DNA of 64,000 nucleotides from an uncultured Pelagibacteraceae bacterium. GTDB lineage: Bacteria > Pseudomonadota > Alphaproteobacteria > Pelagibacterales > Pelagibacteraceae. The position numbers were made by a program, and so were the translations under genes. The notes beneath the pieces were generated by a model. The model had not been told where the DNA came from. It searched no databases and saw only the letters and a list, made by a program, of their open reading frames with translations. The stretch is taken from positions 62,001 through 126,000 of the forward strand of contig CACJNI010000001.1 in the NCBI GenBank assembly GCA_902594705.1, written 5' to 3'. Shown piece by piece: positions 43,331-49,633 of this stretch (position 1 is the stretch's first letter; every line of letters starts with the position of its first letter).

Positions 43331-43486
43331 ATGAATATTATACACAAAAAATTGAATTTAAAAAAAAAGATGGAATTAATCGGCGAATTTAAAGATTTTT
43401 TAATCCAAAAAATAAATTTTATTTCATTAGAAAAAACTAATTTGAATATTTATTCTACATTTATGAAAGGGAAAAAAGGTAAATAA
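43331..43486 (+). CDS. Possible 51-aa basic protein upstream of the DUF2130 gene
   Basis: The track shows an 83-aa frame from 43235, but its first part overlaps the exported peptide gene and the hairpin. An ATG at 43331 (MNIIHKKLNLKKK) would give 51 basic residues, with GAGGGG about 10 bases upstream inside the hairpin. Its stop is 3 bases before the DUF2130 start, so it may serve coupling. Evidence for a real protein is weak. Confidence 0.35.
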   Translation: MNIIHKKLNLKKKMELIGEFKDFLIQKINFISLEKTNLNIYSTFMKGKKGK

Positions 43487-43489
43487 AAA

Positions 43490-44791
43490 ATGAGTAAAGA
43501 ACTTACAATTGAATGTCCAAAATGTAATCATGTGTTTTCCGCAGATGATGCATTGCAAAATCATTTAAAAAATAAACAACTTGAAATCCAGAAACAATTA
43601 AAGGATAAAGAAAAACAAATTACAGATAAAATCAAAGCAGATTTCGAAAACAAAGAAAAATCTCTTAAACAAAAAGTTGCTCAAGAAATTCAGAGCAAAA
43701 ATAAAAAAATTATTGAAAATTTACAGTCAGAAATCCAGAATTTTGATAAAAAAAGCAAAGAAATAAAAAACAAATTAGAGGCAGAGAAACAAAAAGAAAA
43801 AAAATTGTGGGAAGAACGACTTCAAAATGCTGAGAAAACTAAGAAACAATTTGAAAACAAAATGCAGGTAGATTTTGAAAAAAAACAAAAAGCATTAGAA
43901 GATAAAATTAAAGTTCAAGAAAAAAATCTTGAAAAAGAAATCGAGAAAAAGCTTAAATTACAAATAGAAAAAAATGTTGAGGCCAAATCAAACAAAGAAA
44001 TTGAAAGACTTCAAAATGAAATACTTAAAAAAGAAAAGCAAAGACAAATTGAAAATCAAAGACAAGAAAAAAGAATAAATGAAATGGCAAAACAAATTAA
44101 ACAAAAGTCTGTTGAAATTCAGGGAGAAGTTCAAGAAGAATTAATTGAAGATTTTCTAAGAAATAGATTTCCAGAAGATACCGTGGAAGAGATAAAAAAA
44201 GGATCTAAAGGTGGTGATTGTATTCAAACAATTAACCACAAAGGTCAAAATAATCTTGCTCAAATTTATTTTGAAAGTAAAGACCATAAAAACTTTAAAG
44301 AGGAATGGGTGGATAAGCTTTTAAATGATATGAAAGCAAAACATATTAATTTTGGTGTTTTAATAACTAATGTTATGCCAAAGGATACAGACAAACATTC
44401 TGGGTACGCATTAAGGCATGGAAAAAGAATAATGATTATTCCAATGAATTATCAAATAATTCATTTACTAGTGGATTTTTTAAGAAGAAATCTTATTAGA
44501 GAATTTAATTCAAAAAAAGACTTCGATGCACCAAAAGAATTACAAAAACTTTGGGATCATATTACTGGACCTAGTTTTCAATTACCTTTAAGAAAACTTT
44601 TTCAAACTATTGGCTCTATGGGAGAGCTAATTCAAAAAGAGAAAAAGTTTTATGAATCAAATATGGCTAAAAAGGAAAGAACATTAACCGACATGGAGGG
44701 TGATTTTAGAGATTTAATAAATTCATTTTCATTAAAAGTTGGTAATGTTTTGCCTGAAAACATGCTAGAGATAGAAAATAAAAAGGAATAA
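43490..44791 (+). CDS. DUF2130 protein: zinc knuckle, coiled coil, nuclease-like core
   Basis: The 433-aa protein starts with CPKCNHVF and a downstream His that could bind zinc. A long, highly charged coiled coil (about residues 20-210) follows. The C-terminal DUF2130 domain contains GGDCIQTINHKG ... QIYFESK, which resembles the D ... E-x-K core of PD-(D/E)xK nucleases, then FGVLITNVMPKD and KRIMIIPMNYQII. The biological role of the family is not settled. It seems to be in an operon with the short frames upstream and the small membrane protein 7 bases downstream. Confidence 0.78.
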   Translation: MSKELTIECPKCNHVFSADDALQNHLKNKQLEIQKQLKDKEKQITDKIKADFENKEKSLKQKVAQEIQSKNKKIIENLQSEIQNFDKKSKEIKNKLEAEKQKEKKLWEERLQNAEKTKKQFENKMQVDFEKKQKALEDKIKVQEKNLEKEIEKKLKLQIEKNVEAKSNKEIERLQNEILKKEKQRQIENQRQEKRINEMAKQIKQKSVEIQGEVQEELIEDFLRNRFPEDTVEEIKKGSKGGDCIQTINHKGQNNLAQIYFESKDHKNFKEEWVDKLLNDMKAKHINFGVLITNVMPKDTDKHSGYALRHGKRIMIIPMNYQIIHLLVDFLRRNLIREFNSKKDFDAPKELQKLWDHITGPSFQLPLRKLFQTIGSMGELIQKEKKFYESNMAKKERTLTDMEGDFRDLINSFSLKVGNVLPENMLEIENKKE

Positions 44792-44797
44792 CTTAAA

Positions 44798-45172
44798 ATG
44801 AACAAAGTTAAGAAAAAAGAAAAAAGTGGTTTTATAAAAAGTTACTGGAATGGTGAAGAAAGCTTAGGTTTCAGTTTTTGGGCAATTGCAGTCCTTGGTT
44901 TAACAGTATTGAGTATTCCAATGATCGTTATAGAAACCCAAGGAGATGTATTTTACGATAAGATTTCAAATTTTGGAGCTCTACTGTTCCTTGCTTATGT
45001 AATAGGAGTAATTATTGCAAGTGTATTTGTATATGTTGGTTTGTGGAGAAGTGCATCAAAATATATTAATTTAAAAAAAAAGAAAAAACAGTCAGCAGTC
45101 TGGGGTTACTTAACTTACGTTTATATTGTTCTTGCAGTAATTAGATCTGCATCTGCGATGATTGCCGGATAA
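44798..45172 (+). CDS. Small membrane protein of unknown function
   Basis: This 124-aa protein has a basic N-terminus and three membrane segments (FWAIAVLGLTVLSIPMIVI, ALLFLAYVIGVIIASVFVYVGLW, YLTYVYIVLAVIRSASAMI) separated by a lysine-rich loop (LKKKKKQS). A reasonable ribosome site (AAAAAGGA) precedes the ATG. I do not recognise a family. It follows the DUF2130 gene closely. Confidence 0.55.
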   Translation: MNKVKKKEKSGFIKSYWNGEESLGFSFWAIAVLGLTVLSIPMIVIETQGDVFYDKISNFGALLFLAYVIGVIIASVFVYVGLWRSASKYINLKKKKKQSAVWGYLTYVYIVLAVIRSASAMIAG

Positions 45173-45180
45173 AAAAAAAA

Positions 45181-45639
45181 TTAAGTCTCAACCGCTTTCT
45201 TTAAATCAGAAAGTTTGCCCTCAACATCTTTTAGCGCTTTATAAATTTTGTCTTTTTCTTGCTTGCTTAAATTAATTCCACTTTGGCTATTTGGATCTAA
45301 CGCTTTTTCTGTAACATCAGACAAATTTCCAATTCTTGCAACTATCTGCATTAAACTTTGAGAAACTGAAAACTCTTGATTGCTCTCGGTTCTTTTTTTG
45401 TCAATTGTATGTATAAACGTGCTCAACAAAGGTGTTCCTAAACCCTGCCTGTCTAACAATATATCTATTTGGATAGCATCTTCAAAATGTATTATATTAT
45501 CTTTATTGTCTGGGTCGGAGCACTTTCGAAAGTGTGATAAACTTTTACCTGTAGCCGATTTTACTTCCTCTTCTTTTAAGTTTTTGAGGCTATGCGCAAG
45601 GGCTTGCTCTACTGTTCCGAAGTCTCTTATAATTGTCAT
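45181..45639 (-). CDS. Second CII-like putative regulator
   Basis: The 152-aa protein is a clear paralogue of the product of 42454-42915: the same length and the matching cores VEQALAHSLKNLKEEEVKSATGKS, HFRKCSDPD and IHFEDAIQIDILLDRQG, then a helical C-terminus ending LKDVEGKLSDLKKAVE. This gene stands alone on the minus strand between two plus-strand units. The CII-like assignment is tentative; I see a likely DNA-binding N-terminal half and no signal peptide. Two copies inside one element suggest a paired regulatory role. Confidence 0.5.
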   Translation of the reverse strand: MTIIRDFGTVEQALAHSLKNLKEEEVKSATGKSLSHFRKCSDPDNKDNIIHFEDAIQIDILLDRQGLGTPLLSTFIHTIDKKRTESNQEFSVSQSLMQIVARIGNLSDVTEKALDPNSQSGINLSKQEKDKIYKALKDVEGKLSDLKKAVET

Positions 45640-45712
45640 AAATCTTTATTTTACTCAATGAAAAATAAAAAATCTATTTCATTATATTTTAAATCACAAA
45701 TAAATTAAACAT

Positions 45713-45795
45713 ATAACACATTGTATTGTGTCTTTTGATCTAGACACTCCTTTCTAGTTGACCCCAGCGTGTATCTTTCCGCGCTGGGGTTTTTT
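45713..45795 (+). ncRNA. Candidate small RNA ending in an intrinsic terminator
   Basis: The 217-base gap between the CII-like gene (minus) and the 81-aa gene (plus) ends with a strong plus-strand terminator although no plus-strand ORF of useful length precedes it. Before the terminator there is GTGTCTTTTGATCTAGACAC, able to form a 5-bp hairpin, and a C/U-rich stretch (CACTCCTTTCTAG) like ribosome-site-binding segments of sRNAs. TATAAC at about 45712 could be the -10 box. The 5' end is a guess. Confidence 0.4.
45762..45795 (+). terminator. Intrinsic terminator
   Basis: CCCCAGCG and CGCTGGGG form an 8-bp GC-rich stem with a loop of about 12 bases, followed directly by six T. It is the strongest plus-strand terminator in the element. 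Confidence 0.85.
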
Positions 45796-45856
45796 AATGA
45801 AAAAACTAATTTTTATTTCACTAAAAAATTTGAATTTAATTTATTAAATTAATCAC

Positions 45857-46102
45857 ATGATTAAAAATATTGAAAATGGCTTTAACAGACTTGCTCAGGT
45901 TATATGGGCTATTTGGATCTTTATAGTTTTAGTGGTTACAAGGGATCAGGTAATTGGATGTATTTTTGATGGTAATATTTTTACAAATTTTAAACATTGC
46001 TATGAAATATTTGAGCTACTTGCTATCTGGATATTTGCTCCATTAATACCTTACTGGATCATTGCCTTTGTCTGGAGAGGGTTCATGAATAAAAATTATT
46101 AA
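45857..46102 (+). CDS. 81-aa membrane protein of unknown function
   Basis: The protein has two membrane segments (VIWAIWIFIVLVV and LLAIWIFAPLIPYWIIAFVW) joined by a loop with two cysteines (IGCIFDG, KHCYEIF). It resembles small two-helix proteins common on bacterial genomic islands, but I cannot name a family. The next gene, the homing-type endonuclease, starts one base after its stop. Confidence 0.5.
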   Translation: MIKNIENGFNRLAQVIWAIWIFIVLVVTRDQVIGCIFDGNIFTNFKHCYEIFELLAIWIFAPLIPYWIIAFVWRGFMNKNY

Positions 46103-46103
46103 T

Positions 46104-47138
46104 ATGAGAACTAAAGAATTTAATAAAATCAAACCTTATACATATGTCTTAACTCGTAAGTCTGACAATAAAAAATACCATGGTGTGCGTTTTGGAAACA
46201 TAAAATTAGGACTAACACCAAATGAAGATTTTGGAAAAAAATACTTTGGTAGTAGCACCGGTCGTTTTTGTAAAGATTTTAAATTAAATCCTAAAAATTA
46301 CTTTTTTAAATTAATATGGAGTTTTGATCAGATTGAAGAGGCATTATTTCACGAGAAAAAATTTAATAAACAAATTCTTAAAAATAAAAACTGGGAAAAT
46401 AAAAATGCTTTTCCAGCAATCCAATATGATGTTCATCCACTATTAGGTAAAAAACATTCAAAGGATTCAAGAATAAAAATGTCAAATTCCCAAAAAGGGA
46501 AAAAAGCTTCTCCAGAGACAAGACTAAAGTTGTCAAAAATGAGAAAAGGAAGAAAATTGACCAAAGAACATATTGAAAATATTAGAAAAGGAAATGTCGG
46601 AAAAAAAAGAAGTACGAAAACCAAAGAAAAAATAAGATTGGCAAATTTAGGAAGGAAGGCTTCAACAGAAACAAAATTAAAAATGTCAATGATGCGCAAA
46701 GGAGTTCCTAAAAGTAAAAAACATAAAGCTAAACTTAAAAAACATTTAAAAAAATTTATGTTTAAAAAAGGTGAGATGCCTTGGAATAAAGGACTTAAAG
46801 GAAAGCAAGTAGCTTGGAATAAAGGAAAAAAATTTTCCATTGAGTCTAGAATGAAAATGTCTTTAAGCCAAAAAGGCAAAGTACCTTGGAACAAAGGGAA
46901 AAAAGGTCTTCAAGTAGCTTGGAATAAAGGGAAAAGAGGTCTTCAAGTACCTTGGAATAAAGGGAAAAAAGGTCTTCAAGTAGCTTGGAATAAAGGAAAA
47001 AAATTTTCCATTGAGTCTAGAATGAAAATGTCTTTAAGCCAAAAAGGTAAAGTACCTTGGAATAAAGGACTTAAAGGAGTGATGATTGCTTGGAATAAAG
47101 GAAAAAGATTTAAAAAAAATATTTATGCTACCACCTGA
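46104..47138 (+). CDS. GIY-YIG-like homing-type endonuclease with NUMOD3 repeats
   Basis: The 344-aa protein starts with YTYVLTRKSDNKKYHGVRFGN and KKYFGSS, a pattern seen in phage GIY-YIG homing endonucleases in which the second motif is Y-x-G, followed by EEALFHEKKF with the likely catalytic Glu. From residue 115 on it is a chain of NUMOD3-type DNA-binding repeats (KMSNSQKGKKAS, KLSKMRKGRKLT and so on), then many WNKGKKG units. The 3' half contains recent DNA duplications (see repeat entry). No intron or host gene is visible around it, so it is free-standing. Confidence 0.72.
   Translation: MRTKEFNKIKPYTYVLTRKSDNKKYHGVRFGNIKLGLTPNEDFGKKYFGSSTGRFCKDFKLNPKNYFFKLIWSFDQIEEALFHEKKFNKQILKNKNWENKNAFPAIQYDVHPLLGKKHSKDSRIKMSNSQKGKKASPETRLKLSKMRKGRKLTKEHIENIRKGNVGKKRSTKTKEKIRLANLGRKASTETKLKMSMMRKGVPKSKKHKAKLKKHLKKFMFKKGEMPWNKGLKGKQVAWNKGKKFSIESRMKMSLSQKGKVPWNKGKKGLQVAWNKGKRGLQVPWNKGKKGLQVAWNKGKKFSIESRMKMSLSQKGKVPWNKGLKGVMIAWNKGKRFKKNIYATT
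46806..47062 (+). repeat. Nested internal repeats in the endonuclease gene
   Basis: An 86-bp block (46806-46891) recurs at 46977-47062 with one difference in 86 bases (C to T in GGCAAAG). Between them are three copies of a 33-bp unit coding for the 11-residue W-N-K-G-K-K/R-G-L-Q-V-A/P. The near identity indicates recent duplication that kept the reading frame. Confidence 0.85.
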
Positions 47139-47457
47139 AAAAGCTAAAGAAATTCTAGTTAAAAATATTTATAATGCACAAAAATATGCAGCCACAAATG
47201 GTTTGAAAAAAAAATTTATAAAAGAAATTCAAGATAATTTTTATGGGCACTTTATTGATTGTACTATTAGAAATATAAGCCAATATGTAAGCCCAATAGC
47301 TTTGGAAGAAATCAAGTTATTTGTTGAAAAAGAGCTAAAAAATGGTGATCCAGAAATTTGGCAAAATTACCAAGAAATGTTCCCAGAAGAATTTACTAGA
47401 TTAACAATATTGTTATTAGATATGATGACAGGAGAATTTAAGAGGAAATTAAATTAA
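47125..47457 (+). CDS. 110-aa protein of unknown function at the right end of the element
   Basis: The track begins at 47086, overlapping the endonuclease gene; the ATG at 47125 (MLPPEKAKEILVK) is the more likely start and overlaps it by 14 bases. The product is soluble, acidic and helical, with no signal peptide and no motif I recognise. It is the last gene before the inner 22-bp repeat and the tRNA fragment, the position where many elements carry an excision factor or integrase, but the sequence does not show such a fold. Confidence 0.45.
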   Translation: MLPPEKAKEILVKNIYNAQKYAATNGLKKKFIKEIQDNFYGHFIDCTIRNISQYVSPIALEEIKLFVEKELKNGDPEIWQNYQEMFPEEFTRLTILLLDMMTGEFKRKLN

Positions 47458-47468
47458 TATTATTGTTT

Positions 47469-47490
47469 GTTGGTAATACGTTGGTAAAAA
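47469..47490 (+). repeat. Right inner 22-bp repeat, possible integrase arm site
   Basis: Identical to 29595-29616 and in the same orientation, starting GTTGGTAATACGTTGG. It lies 91 bases before the tRNA fragment. In a circular form the two copies would flank the tRNA core at about 100 bases on each side. Confidence 0.65.
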
Positions 47491-47581
47491 TATTTTTTTA
47501 AAATTAATTAAAAACATTCTCAAATATCATTATAAATGCTATCTTATTTGAAGTTTGAAATGGGTGATTTAAGAAAGCTAA

Positions 47582-47621
47582 ATTATGAGTGTACTGCTCT
47601 AACCAACTGAGCTACAGGCCC
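47582..47621 (-). pseudogene. tRNA 5'-half fragment, right att-like repeat
   Basis: These 40 bases match the intact CAU tRNA from its first base to just past the anticodon with no mismatch. The rest of the tRNA (T arm, acceptor 3' side, CCA) is missing, so it cannot function. It lies next to tRNA-Val and rpoD, suggesting that this was the original place of the tRNA gene before the element split it. Confidence 0.85.
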
Positions 47622-47670
47622 GAAAAATGATTTATTATATCATTTATTTTGACAAATCAATTAAAGTAAA

Positions 47671-47745
47671 TGGTGGGCCGTGTTGGTTACGCTCCAACTA
47701 CCCCTGCAATGTCAATGCAGTACTCTACTATTGAGCTAACGGCCC
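47671..47745 (-). tRNA. tRNA-Val (GAC anticodon)
   Basis: On the minus strand the acceptor GGGCCGT pairs with ACGGCCC, the D arm is GCTCAATAGTAGAGT, the anticodon arm is CTGCA-TTGACAT-TGCAG giving anticodon GAC, and CCA is encoded at the 3' end. The first tRNA base coincides with the last base of the rpoD stop codon, so the tRNA is probably processed from the rpoD transcript or has a promoter within rpoD. Confidence 0.95.
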
Positions 47746-49568
47746 TAACTTTCTAAGAAACTCTTTAATTGCTTCGACCTGCTTGGATGTTTTAGTTTTC
47801 TTAATGCTTTTGCTTCAATCTGCCTGATCCGTTCTCTAGTAACAGAAAACTGAAGGCCAACTTCTTCAAGTGTATGATCTGTATTCATTCCAACACCAAA
47901 TCTCATTCTTAATACACGTTCTTCTCTTGGTGTAAGAGTAGATAAAATTTTTGTTGTAGCTTCGCTTAAATTAGATTTTATCGCCTGTTCAAGTGGTGCT
48001 AGTGCCTTTGTATCCTCGATAAAATCACCAAGACTACTATCTTCTTCGTCGCCAACAGGTTTTTCAAGTGATACAGGTTCTTTTGAAATTTTTAAAACTT
48101 TTCTAACTTTTTCTAAAGGCATTCTTAATTTTTTTGCTAACTCTTCAGGTGTAGCTTCTCTACCAAACTCACTTAATATTAACCTTTGTGTTCTTACAAT
48201 TTTATTTATAGTTTCTATCATATGAACAGGAATTCTTATTGTTCTTGCTTGATCTGCTATGGATCTAGTGATCGCTTGTCTAATCCACCAAGTTGCGTAT
48301 GTAGAAAATTTATATCCTCTTCTATATTCAAATTTATCAACTGCTTTCATCAATCCTATATTTCCCTCTTGAATTAAATCTAAAAATTGGAGACCTCGGT
48401 TTGTATATTTTTTTGCAATAGAGATAACTAACCTTAGGTTGGCCTCAACCATTTCTTTTTTTGCAATCCTAGATTCTTTCTCCCCTTTTTGAACTCTGCT
48501 AACAAGCTTTTTATAATCAGTTACAGATACTCCCAACTTATGACTAATTTCAACTAGTCTATCTCTTATATTTTTAAATTCATTTTTATTTTTTTGAAAA
48601 AACTTTTTCCACGTTTCATTTGTGTCAAGAAATTCTTTAAGATTTGGATTTATTTCATTTCCAATATAAAATTTTATAAATTCATCTCTTGAAATTTTAG
48701 ACTCGAGTGCCAATCTCAACAAATTTCCTTCTAATGAGATTATTTTTTTATTTTCAGCATAATGTTTTTGAACCAATTCCTCGAGAACAGAGGGTGATAA
48801 CTGTAAAGACTTAATATGTTCTAGTATGTTATCAACTATTTTTTTATAACCTTTTTCTTTGTTTGAAGAAAATTTTTTTGATTGCAAAACATTATCTAAT
48901 TTCTCTTTTTGGTATTTAATAAGTTTATTGTACTCTTTTGTTAATGTATGGACTGTATGTAAAACTTTTGGTTTGATTTCTGTTTCCATAGCTGCCAAAG
49001 TAGGATTAAATTCATCTTCTTCAACACTAGCGGTTTCATCACCTGACTGCTCTTCTTGTTTTTTTTGTTTTGATCCATTTTCATTTTCATCATCTTCCAT
49101 ATAATTTGTATCAATATCAATAATTTCTCTTACCAAAATTTCATCATTTTGAAGTTTATTATTCCATTCAAAAAATTGTTGAGCTGTTATTGGGCTTTGA
49201 GATAACGCATTAAGCATTACATCTTTTCCTGCTTCAATTCTTTTTGCAATTGCTATCTCACCTTCTCTGGAAAGTAATTCGACACCACCCATTTCACGTA
49301 GATACATTCTAATCGGATCATCACTTTTTTCTAAAGTTTTCCCTTCTTCTTTAGAGTTTGCATCTTTCTTTCTTAAGACTTTGTAATCAGATTTTTTTTC
49401 AACAAGAACTATACTTTCATCAAGAATATGTATAAATGCTTGAGCGAGATTTTCACTCGATAAATTTCTTTTTCCTAAAGACTTGTTAAGTTCTTCATGA
49501 GTTATAAAACCTCTGTGGATCCCACGACCCATCAATCTTGCAAATGATTTTGTAATTATTCTTTCCAC
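47745..49568 (-). CDS. rpoD: RNA polymerase primary sigma factor RpoD
   Basis: RpoD directs RNA polymerase to housekeeping promoters. The 607-aa protein starts at a GTG; no in-frame ATG lies upstream. Region 1.1 is short ([13 protein letters not shown]). Region 1.2 is [29 protein letters not shown], then a long acidic spacer. Regions 2-4 are typical: [75 protein letters not shown] and [10 protein letters not shown] ... [27 protein letters not shown]. It lies downstream of dnaG as in other proteobacteria, separated by 65 bases with a TATAAT at 49601-49606. Confidence 0.97.
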   Translation of the reverse strand: MERIITKSFARLMGRGIHRGFITHEELNKSLGKRNLSSENLAQAFIHILDESIVLVEKKSDYKVLRKKDANSKEEGKTLEKSDDPIRMYLREMGGVELLSREGEIAIAKRIEAGKDVMLNALSQSPITAQQFFEWNNKLQNDEILVREIIDIDTNYMEDDENENGSKQKKQEEQSGDETASVEEDEFNPTLAAMETEIKPKVLHTVHTLTKEYNKLIKYQKEKLDNVLQSKKFSSNKEKGYKKIVDNILEHIKSLQLSPSVLEELVQKHYAENKKIISLEGNLLRLALESKISRDEFIKFYIGNEINPNLKEFLDTNETWKKFFQKNKNEFKNIRDRLVEISHKLGVSVTDYKKLVSRVQKGEKESRIAKKEMVEANLRLVISIAKKYTNRGLQFLDLIQEGNIGLMKAVDKFEYRRGYKFSTYATWWIRQAITRSIADQARTIRIPVHMIETINKIVRTQRLILSEFGREATPEELAKKLRMPLEKVRKVLKISKEPVSLEKPVGDEEDSSLGDFIEDTKALAPLEQAIKSNLSEATTKILSTLTPREERVLRMRFGVGMNTDHTLEEVGLQFSVTRERIRQIEAKALRKLKHPSRSKQLKSFLES

Positions 49569-49600
49569 AATATAAAGTTTGAACGACTTATATAATGTCT

Positions 49601-49606
49601 ATTATA
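49601..49606 (-). promoter_or_regulatory. Possible -10 box upstream of rpoD
   Basis: A perfect TATAAT on the minus strand lies 33 bases before the rpoD GTG, preceded by TTC. No convincing -35 hexamer is found at 16-18 bases, so the site may be weak or need an activator. Confidence 0.4.
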
Positions 49607-49633
49607 GAAAAATCTATGTGATTTTTTTTATTT

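Larger units (their letters stand above)
29449..47621. mobile_element. Putative integrated element in a tRNA gene, no integrase
   Basis: The segment is bounded by 40-bp perfect direct repeats: the 5' half of the CAU tRNA inside the intact gene (29449-29488) and an isolated copy at 47582-47621. A second 22-bp direct repeat lies about 100 bases inside each end (29595-29616 and 47469-47490). On circularisation the 22-bp motifs would flank the tRNA core symmetrically, like integrase arm sites around an attP core. The cargo is not core-like: CHAT proteases, an ion channel, CII-like genes and a homing-type endonuclease. No recombinase gene is seen, so the element is either decayed or moved in trans. 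Confidence 0.7.

Noticed and set aside
43235-43486. 83-aa ORF as listed in the track
   Set aside because: Its first 32 codons overlap the exported 51-aa peptide in another frame and run through the GAAA-loop hairpin. Only the part from the ATG at 43331 is kept, at low confidence.
46433-46894. 153-aa minus-strand ORF opposite the homing-type endonuclease
   Set aside because: The plus frame shows clear GIY-YIG/NUMOD patterns; the minus ORF is a low-complexity mirror of the lysine-rich repeats.
46882-46980. 33-bp tandem units as a CRISPR-like array
   Set aside because: The units are contiguous with no unique spacers, are in frame and code for W-N-K-G-K repeats of the endonuclease.
47582-47621. 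A second complete tRNA gene
   Set aside because: Only the 5' half and anticodon are present. The T arm and 3' acceptor strand are missing, so it is a fragment.
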